From G963663365 sp963663365 (GTDB lineage Bacteria > Hinthialibacterota > Hinthialibacteria > Hinthialibacterales > G963663365): DNA of 64,000 nucleotides. The DNA lies in NCBI GenBank assembly GCA_963663365.2, contig CAXXIH010000001.1, positions 682,001-746,000 of the forward strand, in the 5' to 3' direction. The translations under genes were made by a program, and so were the position numbers. The notes below the pieces were generated by a model. It did not search any database. It saw only the letters and a program-made list of their open reading frames with translations, and had not been told where the DNA came from. Below are positions 54,410 through 62,205 of this stretch, one piece after another. Position 1 is the stretch's first letter. Each line of letters begins with the position of its first letter.

Positions 54410-56299
54410 ATGCGTGACCGTTTTTTTTCTATGAGGTTCTGTGAATTTTTATCGTCTTGTTTGATTCTTACTTGTCTGATTCCCTGTGTTAGCACAGCCG
54501 AAAGTCCGTATGCGCCCGGCCCCGGGAAGTACCCTCGTTTCGATGCCAAAGATGCGGAACCGGGGGTCGAGTATGGTGTCCTTGAAGATTTCCCGTTGCC
54601 CAAAACGATTCTCTATAGCCTGGGGGCGGATGAATTGCTGGCTGATGCCGAGGAGTGGGCACGGTCCGGATTTTCAGCCTTCTTTTTAACTGGTATTGCC
54701 GGCGACTGGTCGAGCGATGTTTGGGCCGCGGACGGCAAGCCATGGACGATTGGGGTGTCCGATACAACCTTCCAGACTGTCAAAAAGGCCAATGAACTTT
54801 GCCATAAGCTCGACTGCGACGTTTTTTTGACGACGGCCTTTAGTCATGAATACGACTGGTTTGACGATAACGCCTGGCCGAAGATCGAAAACAACTTCCG
54901 TCAGAATGCGATCTTTGCCCGCGAAACCGGCTGTACGGGCATTGCTGTGGATATCGAGTACATCCATCGCCAATACCATTTCAATTGGCCGGGCTACTCT
55001 TATGACGGCTATACGCGCGAAGATGTGGTTAAAGCCATCCAAGCCCGTATGACCGGCATTATCCGGGCCATGTACGATGAATTTCCGGACATGGTATTTT
55101 TGACATTCCCCGAATGCGGTGCGGGTTTGGGTGGATTGATCCATGTCGCATGGATTGAGGAAGCCGCACGTCGTAAGGCTCCCGGGGGTATCCATGTTTG
55201 TCAGGAGTATACCTATCGGCGCCCCAACCTCCGTTATGTGTTCGGCCACGCTTGGATGAATAGCCTCTTTTACCAAAAAAATCTCAGCGAACGTGGGAAA
55301 TCCTATTGGCGGGAGAAATGTTCGATTTCTCCCGGGCTTTGGCCATTCGGTGAAGATCCTGAAGACTATCACGGCGCCCCGCCCAGCATTGAGGAGTTTC
55401 GCCAGGGGGTTGCGGCATCGCTTATGATTGGACGGAGATATAACTGGATTTACAGCCACAACGCGCGCGCCCTTATGCTTGGACGTAATACCGAGTCTTA
55501 TCCGGGTGGAGAGAATTGCGGCGAATTTATGAAGATTCTTAAAGAGAGAAAGGTCGCATTGAATCCGGCCTACGCCGCCGCCGCGAAAGATTTACGCCGC
55601 CTGGAATTGCGGGATTATAGTCCGGAACTGGGAGTGTCGGTTGTTGTTAGTTTGGCCGGTCCGCGGGAAGAAGGCGAATTCAGTTTAATGCCGTGTGAGG
55701 TAATTAATCGTAGCGTGTTACGAGACATGCAACCCCAACTTTGGGATATAAGCCTTCGAGTGCTGAAAGGCGAACTGGTTGATTTCCCAAAAGAATTAGG
55801 CACAAACACAAAATGGATGCTGCTCGGTCCCTTCGATAACGCAGGCAAAAAAGGTTTTGATACGGCTTATCCTCCTGAGAGTGAACTAAAAACCGATGGC
55901 GAATACGATGGCGTAAACGGTAAAATTCGTTGGTCCGAGTTCACTCCCACATCTCCCCGCAACGCTTCTGTGAATTTGGCAGGCATATTTGAGCCAACCG
56001 AAGAAGTGTGCGCATACGCTTTGTGTTATGTTCATTCACCCAAAGCGCAACATGTCCAAATCCGTCTGGGGGCCAATGACACCTCCAAACTGTGGGTGGG
56101 CGGGGAACTTGTTTTTAAAGACACTTTTGAAGGCCGCGCGCTCTTGGATAAGGATGTTGTTGAACTGGACCTAAAGGCCGGGGCAACTCCTATTTTGCTT
56201 AAAGTATGCAACAATAAACTGGACTGGGCTTTCATTTTCCGGATTACCGATCAAAACGGGGATCCGGTCCCCGGTCTCACGTACCGGCTTACACCATGA
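54410..56299 (+). CDS. Exported putative glycan-active enzyme with C-terminal beta-sandwich
   Basis: Not assigned to a named family. Seen: signal peptide (about 1-29), a probable TIM barrel (about 60-370) with FSAFFLTGIAGDWSS, CDVFLTTAFSHEYDWFD, GIAVDIEYIHRQ (adjacent acidic residues at a strand end, as in glycosidases) and MVFLTFPECGAG, then a middle beta region, and a C-terminal domain (about 530-620; VQIRLGANDTSKLWVGGELV, TPILLKVCNNKLDWAF) like that of the 31.4-kb protein. GGAGCG precedes the ATG. ATGA overlap with the next gene shows an operon with a VCBS protein and GH9. Confidence 0.75.
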   Translation: MRDRFFSMRFCEFLSSCLILTCLIPCVSTAESPYAPGPGKYPRFDAKDAEPGVEYGVLEDFPLPKTILYSLGADELLADAEEWARSGFSAFFLTGIAGDWSSDVWAADGKPWTIGVSDTTFQTVKKANELCHKLDCDVFLTTAFSHEYDWFDDNAWPKIENNFRQNAIFARETGCTGIAVDIEYIHRQYHFNWPGYSYDGYTREDVVKAIQARMTGIIRAMYDEFPDMVFLTFPECGAGLGGLIHVAWIEEAARRKAPGGIHVCQEYTYRRPNLRYVFGHAWMNSLFYQKNLSERGKSYWREKCSISPGLWPFGEDPEDYHGAPPSIEEFRQGVAASLMIGRRYNWIYSHNARALMLGRNTESYPGGENCGEFMKILKERKVALNPAYAAAAKDLRRLELRDYSPELGVSVVVSLAGPREEGEFSLMPCEVINRSVLRDMQPQLWDISLRVLKGELVDFPKELGTNTKWMLLGPFDNAGKKGFDTAYPPESELKTDGEYDGVNGKIRWSEFTPTSPRNASVNLAGIFEPTEEVCAYALCYVHSPKAQHVQIRLGANDTSKLWVGGELVFKDTFEGRALLDKDVVELDLKAGATPILLKVCNNKLDWAFIFRITDQNGDPVPGLTYRLTP

Positions 56300-57582
56300 A
56301 ACAGCACGTGTTCGGTGTTCTCAAACCGCGGTTTTTGCCACTGGTTTTGCTTGGCGCGATTGTGAATTTGCCGTTATTGGTTTGCGGCCGCGAAGCAAAG
56401 CCCGTACTAAAATGGAAATTTCATACAGGGAGCCGAATCTATTCGTCGCCGGTTGTGGGAGATTTTGGCGACCGGCCCGGCGATGAAATCCTTACCTCAT
56501 CGAGCGAAGAGCGGAAACTGATTTGTCTCGGTTCAGATCAGAAGGTTCAATGGACCTACGATGATTTTATTCTTCGGCTCACTTCAACACCAACGATTGC
56601 GGATATCGATGGCGACGGCCATTCAGACATCATCATCGCTACACGGGAGAGCGGCGTTGTGTGTCTGGATCGTGACGGAAAACTGATTCGTAAAATTCCG
56701 GTGCAAGGCGGCATCTCATGGGGGAGTATTACCGCGAAAGACTTGGATGGTGACGGCAAGCCGGAACTTGTATGGATTACAGACGAAGGGAAGATCGAGT
56801 GCCATCGAGCTGACAGTCAGACTGTATGGGAGTTTGATACGCCAAACGCTCCCGCTCCGTTGGGACCGCCCGCGGCCGGTGATGTGAATCTAGACGGGAA
56901 ATCTGAAGTTGTTTGTGTCGGCGGGCCACAGACTCTGTATTGCCTGGATCATGGCGGCCAGTTGCTATGGAAATTGGATAGCCTCGCGCCATTCACTACC
57001 GGGCCGGTAATTGCGGATGTTTTGGGAGATGAGCATCCCGAAGTCCTTTGTGTATCAATCGATGGGATTTTCTTTTGCCTTGATGGCGGTACCGGAAATA
57101 TTTTGTGGAATTATAGAACACTGCGGACACGAATCGATACGACGATTGCTGTTGGGGATGTGGATGCGGACGGCAACCGGGAAATACTTTTTGGCGATGG
57201 TTTGGGCTACCTCTACTGCCTGAAAGCAACCGGTAATGAAGCCTGGTCCTACAAATCAAATGATTGGATTGAAAGCACGCCTGTTCTAGGCGATATAGAT
57301 GGGGATGGTGAAATCGAAATCCTATTCGGATCGGCGGATGGGAATTTGTATTGCCTTTCATCTCAAGGGGAAGCAGAATGGATTTATAAAATCGGCAAAC
57401 GTATTGCCGCTTCACCGGCATTGTGCGATTACGATCAGGATGGCATTACCGATATCCTGATACCTGCGCATGATGGGTATCTTTATTGTCTTACGATGAA
57501 TGCCAAATGGGAACCATCGGCCATGCTGTGGCCCTTTAGGCGTTATGACTTTCAGCAGACAGGATGTCTGCCACCGAAATGA
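56296..57582 (+). CDS. Exported VCBS/FG-GAP beta-propeller protein
   Basis: Probably a calcium-binding propeller for binding polysaccharide or protein. Seen: signal peptide (about 1-32) and repeated blades with calcium-type loops DIDGDGHSD, DLDGDGKPE, DVNLDGKSE, DVDADGNRE, DIDGDGEIE and DYDQDGITD, each followed by strands of the form LYCLxxxGxxxW (PQQ-like phase). The length is 428 residues. It overlaps the previous gene (ATGA) and the GH9 gene by 4 bases, so all three are likely made together. No catalytic residues were recognised. Confidence 0.85.
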   Translation: MKQHVFGVLKPRFLPLVLLGAIVNLPLLVCGREAKPVLKWKFHTGSRIYSSPVVGDFGDRPGDEILTSSSEERKLICLGSDQKVQWTYDDFILRLTSTPTIADIDGDGHSDIIIATRESGVVCLDRDGKLIRKIPVQGGISWGSITAKDLDGDGKPELVWITDEGKIECHRADSQTVWEFDTPNAPAPLGPPAAGDVNLDGKSEVVCVGGPQTLYCLDHGGQLLWKLDSLAPFTTGPVIADVLGDEHPEVLCVSIDGIFFCLDGGTGNILWNYRTLRTRIDTTIAVGDVDADGNREILFGDGLGYLYCLKATGNEAWSYKSNDWIESTPVLGDIDGDGEIEILFGSADGNLYCLSSQGEAEWIYKIGKRIAASPALCDYDQDGITDILIPAHDGYLYCLTMNAKWEPSAMLWPFRRYDFQQTGCLPPK

Positions 57583-60266
57583 ACGGGAATATTTCACGCG
57601 CTCGATTCACAAATCATTGGATGCCGGTCACGGTTCTTGTGGCCCTGTGTTTGCCTGTATGGTCAAAGCCTGTATTTCAACTCACACCTGATGATGAGGG
57701 TGTTCTGGAAAATGCAGAAGAAAAGACGGTGACATGGGAGCCGGGAATCGGACGCTTTGGGGGAACCGGGCTTCAGGTTTCTGGTGGCCCATCTGCGGAA
57801 CGTCGGCAAATCATGGTATTCAGCGAGCCCAGGCAACTTCTTGGACCTGAGCGTTACCGTGTGGAATGTTGGATACGAGCGGCAGAAGGCACGGGCCGTG
57901 TCGATGTTTATTTTTATGAAGCAAGCACAGGCAAAGAAATCAATCATAAGACAATCTTAAATGTTAAGAATTCGCAGGAATGGTGTTATGGGGCCTGTGA
58001 TATTTCGATTCAGGCCGAAGAAAACCTGGCATATAACATCGCGCTTTCAGTCTCAGGCGAGAAAACTGCATTCGATGGAATTGCGGTGCACGCCTCGAAT
58101 TCGATTTTGCCGAATGGCGATTTCAAGAAACTTGAAACCTACAATGCCGGGCGGGGAGAGAAACAGCCTAACATTCCTTGGGGATGGCGGCGTTTGATTT
58201 TTAACCAAACGGAACATGATGAAGCGGAAGTCACCTATTTCGTTCAGGAAGACTCCGATGGCAATAGGCTGCATTTGGAAAAGGGGAAAGGTTTTTGCGT
58301 TTTATCGGCGGAGCCCGTGCATCGGTTTGAAAGCAAGGCCGATCTTGTTGCACGAGTGTATACCGATGCCGCTTCGACACTTATGCCGGTTTTGGCAATT
58401 CAGCAATATGGTCCGCATGGACTTTTGATAGAACACCAATCATCGCCCACGGCAAAAGTGATTGAGGATCGAAATCAGATTTGCATTTCCACCGATCCGA
58501 TTCCGCAGCATCCGGATATGCAGCGCGTGGTGCTGTTGCTTCACTATCCGATGCAATCGGGTTCCTCGGACATTGGGTTGGCGGAATTGGTTTTGTTGGA
58601 AAAAGAAAAGCCGGATATTCAGATTTTTGCGAACCAGGCGGGTTATGAAGCCGGTACGCCGATGCGGTTTGTTGTGGCTTCGGATATATTCCCAACCGGC
58701 GGGCGCGGGCGATTCGTTTTGCGGTCAAATAACGGCAAGCATTACGACGGACGCCTTCTCGCATTGGGGCGAAGCACCGGGGCAAATCAAAGCGATTGGG
58801 GAAGTTATTATTTTGAGGCTGTACTCTCCAATCCCGAGGCGGGAGATTATATTTTGGAAGCCTTCTTGGGAGACGGAACGGCCTCTTTGGCTAATGTCAA
58901 AATCCATAAGAATTTGTTGCTCGAAGAAACGGGGGAACTTGGCTATCGATTTTACAGTATTCAACGTTGCGGGTGCGAGGTTCCCGGTTGGCACGGGCTA
59001 TGCCACATGGACGATGGACGTCTGCCGGATGGGACACGTGTCGATGTTACCGGCGGATATCATAATGCGGGCGATTTTCATAAACATATGATGGATAACA
59101 CCCCGGTTTCTGTATACGGGATGATTTCCGCGTATGAACGATACAAAGATTATTACGATGCTATCGACCGGGATGGCAGCGGACATTCGGATTTGCTTGA
59201 AGAAGTGCTGTGGGGATCGGATTGGCTGAAAAAGATGGTCGATCCGAAGACCGGTCATATTTGGATGAATGTGACCAACGATATTGATTATTACGGTATT
59301 CCCGAGAACGATACTGACGGAATCTCCGGGACAGATGATGACCGTTTAATCGGAACCAACGATCCGTATGATCTGGGCGCTTTTACGATGGCCGCTTGGG
59401 CGGCGCTTTCCCGCCATGTTGAGGATCCATCGTATTTGAAGTACGCCAAAAATCTTTGGGCGGTGTATGAGAAGGATATTTTGGCGGGATATAACCCAAG
59501 GCATATTTTCAGTGCGCTTGAACTTTATCAATGCGCCCAAAATGAAGCGTACCGGCAAGCGGCGGAGGTGCTTGCGGAAAGATTATTGAGCTTACAAAAC
59601 CAAGAGGGCTGGTATGCCCGGACACCGGGTGGAAATCCCGAATTTCGCATCTTGGATGAAGGAACCACTCCGGCGGCGCTGGCAACGTTTGCGTTGGCAT
59701 TTCCCGATTCGCCGCTTCAGGGAAAGATTCGTTCAAGTCTTCGCGATTATTTTATATGGTGTTTTCGTATTACCGATAATCCATTCGGATTGTTGCGGAA
59801 TTATGACGGCGGCGAATGGTTTTACTTTAAGAGCCGTGGTGATTGGTTCGGTGGAAACAACAGTGAGTATTGCTCCGTGGCTTGGGCCGCTTTTCTGACC
59901 GCTCATCTTTTTGTCGATGAGCCTGACTATGCGGAAAGCCTGTATGTGTTGGCATCGAATCAAATTCATTGGCTTTTGGGTATGAATCCGCTCGATTTAT
60001 GTATGTTTGAGGGAGTGGGCAATTCCCACCGCATCTATTTCCACCATCTGTATGCCGAAATCCCCGGACATCCACGTGGCGCGGTGCCGGGCGCGATTCC
60101 CAATGGAATCATCCGCGAGCCGGGTAATGCCGACCGTCCATGGTTCGATTTACGGGATGCGCCGGGTTCCTTGGCCGGGGCCGAGTCAGCGGAGCCGTGG
60201 CTACCGCACAATGGTTATTATCTGCTTATGCTTTCTTCAACGGCTAATTTTGTAGTTGAAGATTAG
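57579..60266 (+). CDS. GH9-family cellulase-like enzyme with altered DAGD motif
   Basis: GH9 enzymes are inverting beta-glucanases. Seen: signal peptide (VTVLVALCLPVWS), an N-terminal carbohydrate-binding-like region (about 35-340), the Ig-like cellulase N domain (about 345-440, FANQAGYEAGTPMRFVV), then the alpha6/alpha6 catalytic domain (about 445-890) with YRFYSIQRCGCEVPGWHG and VTGGYHNAGDFHKH. The usual DAGD here is N496-A-G-D499: the second aspartate (catalytic base) is kept, the first is Asn. Later LLGMNPLDLCMFEGVGNSHR and AEPWLPHNGYYLLML stand where the catalytic histidine and glutamate motifs occur. ATG 57579 overlaps the preceding stop; 57564 and 57621 are alternatives. Length 895. 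Confidence 0.85.
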   Translation: MNGNISRARFTNHWMPVTVLVALCLPVWSKPVFQLTPDDEGVLENAEEKTVTWEPGIGRFGGTGLQVSGGPSAERRQIMVFSEPRQLLGPERYRVECWIRAAEGTGRVDVYFYEASTGKEINHKTILNVKNSQEWCYGACDISIQAEENLAYNIALSVSGEKTAFDGIAVHASNSILPNGDFKKLETYNAGRGEKQPNIPWGWRRLIFNQTEHDEAEVTYFVQEDSDGNRLHLEKGKGFCVLSAEPVHRFESKADLVARVYTDAASTLMPVLAIQQYGPHGLLIEHQSSPTAKVIEDRNQICISTDPIPQHPDMQRVVLLLHYPMQSGSSDIGLAELVLLEKEKPDIQIFANQAGYEAGTPMRFVVASDIFPTGGRGRFVLRSNNGKHYDGRLLALGRSTGANQSDWGSYYFEAVLSNPEAGDYILEAFLGDGTASLANVKIHKNLLLEETGELGYRFYSIQRCGCEVPGWHGLCHMDDGRLPDGTRVDVTGGYHNAGDFHKHMMDNTPVSVYGMISAYERYKDYYDAIDRDGSGHSDLLEEVLWGSDWLKKMVDPKTGHIWMNVTNDIDYYGIPENDTDGISGTDDDRLIGTNDPYDLGAFTMAAWAALSRHVEDPSYLKYAKNLWAVYEKDILAGYNPRHIFSALELYQCAQNEAYRQAAEVLAERLLSLQNQEGWYARTPGGNPEFRILDEGTTPAALATFALAFPDSPLQGKIRSSLRDYFIWCFRITDNPFGLLRNYDGGEWFYFKSRGDWFGGNNSEYCSVAWAAFLTAHLFVDEPDYAESLYVLASNQIHWLLGMNPLDLCMFEGVGNSHRIYFHHLYAEIPGHPRGAVPGAIPNGIIREPGNADRPWFDLRDAPGSLAGAESAEPWLPHNGYYLLMLSSTANFVVED

Positions 60267-60289
60267 AAGATGGTTTCAAAACACCTGCT

Positions 60290-62205
60290 CATAAATGGTC
60301 AGGGGAGCGACTGTCTTTAAAATCAAGGGCAAAAACACCACGAGACGAATCGACTATCGGCACTCTGCCTTGCGGGGTGCTGATCAGGAATATCTGAAAA
60401 ATACACCTCGAAATCGTGAGCCGGCAGGCGTCAGGTCCTGCCCGGTCACGGGTTCGACTTTCTACTCTCCACTCTCTCCTCTCTCGCCGCCAACGGCGGC
60501 GTGCAGGGTGCCACTCAACTTAATCTTCTACACACACTCCGAAGTCGTGGGCCGTTAGGCGTCATGTCCTGCCCGGTCACGGGCGGGAGGGCGAATCTCC
60601 TGATGAGCCGTTGTTTTTACTAGATACATATGTAACTCTTTATCCACCAACTTCCTCAAACACCCCAGATTGAAGCCCAGGGCCAGCGTAGCGCAGCCCT
60701 GGGTCATAAACCCAAAAACTCCCGGCCCTGTAAGGGCCGTACAAAATAAATTGTTGCAAAAACTCCCCCGCCATCCACTGTCTCTCTTAATGGAACACAC
60801 CAAGCACCGTAGGTGCCGGGAGGGCGAGGCTCCTGCCGAGCCGCCGTTTGCCATACATACACATGTATCTCTACAGGGTGGCCCAGACAACTCGCTTGTC
60901 TGGGTGCGCCAGCACAAGAGGCTTATTTCCGCCCCGTTTACGGAGAGGGCTTTCATGCTAACTTATCGTATCTATTTATTCTGTATTTCTTACTTAAATA
61001 CACATATATCTCCCTACCCACCATCTCCCTTAAACATCCACACCAAGCACTGAAAGTGCGGCGCATGCCTTAGCCCAGGCTAGAGCCCGAGAACGCCAGC
61101 GGCGGCGCCTTGCAGGGTGCCGACCAACTAAATCCTTACTGCACACCCCGAAATCGTGAGCCGTCAGGCGTCACGTCCCGCCCGGTCACGGGTTCTACTT
61201 TCACCTCTCCACTCTCTACTTTCTCGCCGCCAACGGCGGCGCGCAGGGTGCCACTCAACTTAATCTTCTATACACACTCCGAAATCGTGAGCCGTCAGGC
61301 GTCACGTCCCGCCCGGTCACGGGTTCTACTTTCTACTCTCCACTCTCTCCTCTCTCGCCGCCGAATGGCGGCAGGGGAGGGCGAATCTCCTGATGAGCCG
61401 CTTCTATTTCTCAAATAGAAATGTATCTCCCTACCCACCATCTCCCTTAAACATCCACACCAAGCACTGAAAGTGCGGCGCATGCCTTAGCCCAGGCTAG
61501 AGCCCGAGAACGCCAGCGGCGGCGCCCTGCAGGGTGCCGACCAACTACATCTCTAGCCCAAACCTCGAAATCGTGTGCCGGTAGGCGTCATGCCCTGCCC
61601 GGCCACGGGCTCTACTCTCCACTCTCTACTTTCTCGCCGCCAACGGCGGCGCGCAGGGTGCCACTCAACTTAATCTTCTATACACACTTCGAAATCGTGA
61701 GCCGTTAGGCGTCACGTCCCGCCCGGTCACGGGTTCTACTTTCACCTCTCCACTCTCTCCTCTCTCGCCGCCGAATGGCGGCAGGGGAGGGCGAATCTCC
61801 TGATGAGCCGCTTCTATTTCTCAAATAGAAATGTATCTCCCTACCCACCATCTCCCTTAAACATCCACACCAAGCACTGAAAGTGCGGCGCATGCCTTAG
61901 CCCAGGCTAGAGCCCGAGAACGCCAGCGGCGGCGCCCTGCAGGGTGCCGACCAACTACATCTCTAGCCCAAACCTCGAAATCGTGTGCCGGTAGGCTTCT
62001 TGCCTACGGGGGTGCCCCGGCGCTGTAAGTGCGAGGCAATACATAAAATGACTTTTCTTTGCAGGGTGCCACTCAACTTAATCTTCTATACACACTTCGA
62101 AATCGTGAGCCGTTAGGCGTCACGTCCCGCCCGGTCACGGGTTCTACTTTCACCTCTCCACTCTCTCCTCTCTCGCCGCCAACGGCGGCGCGCAGGGTGC
62201 CTCCT
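60290..62205. repeat. Intergenic hairpin-module repeat field, locus E (largest)
   Basis: Nearly 1.9 kb without genes, built of the same modules as loci A-D: AATCGTGAGCCGTCAGGCG; CCCG...GGTCACGGG; pyrimidine tracts followed by GCCGCC-AAC-GGCGGC; GGGAGGGCGAATCTCC-TGATGAGCCG; GGCCC-TGTAA-GGGCC (60724-60738); GCACC-GTA-GGTGC (60804-60816); CCCAGACAA-ctcgc-TTGTCTGGG (60882-60904); GCAC-TGAAA-GTGC (61047-61059, again near 61466 and 61876); CCCAGGGC...GCCCTGGG near 60690. Short open frames in it are repeat artefacts. The right end supplies the stop codon of the Thr-Pro-rich protein. Confidence 0.8.
61210..61997. repeat. 410-bp tandem duplication of hairpin modules
   Basis: About 61211-61587 and 61621-61997 are nearly identical with a period of 410 bases and no insertion or deletion, differing at only a few positions (for example CACTCC against CACTTC near 61287 and 61697). 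A third partial copy resumes at about 62061 (GCAGGGTGCCACTCAAC). The high identity shows recent duplication. Confidence 0.85.

Noticed and set aside
54240..54434. 64-codon plus-strand frame before the 54.4-kb gene
   Set aside because: No ribosome binding site; it covers the promoter-like TGCTAGTAT and overlaps the next gene start.
54686..55459. 257-codon minus-strand frame opposite the 54.4-kb gene
   Set aside because: Antisense shadow; no start signal and no domain, while the plus-strand gene is well supported.
61295..61893. Two near-identical 62-codon minus-strand frames in the repeat field
   Set aside because: They are read-through of the 410-bp tandem repeat, include hairpin modules and have no ribosome binding site or protein-like composition.
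60300..62200. Repeat field as a CRISPR or integron array
   Set aside because: Modules vary in order and length, spacers are not uniform, and no cas or integrase gene is nearby.
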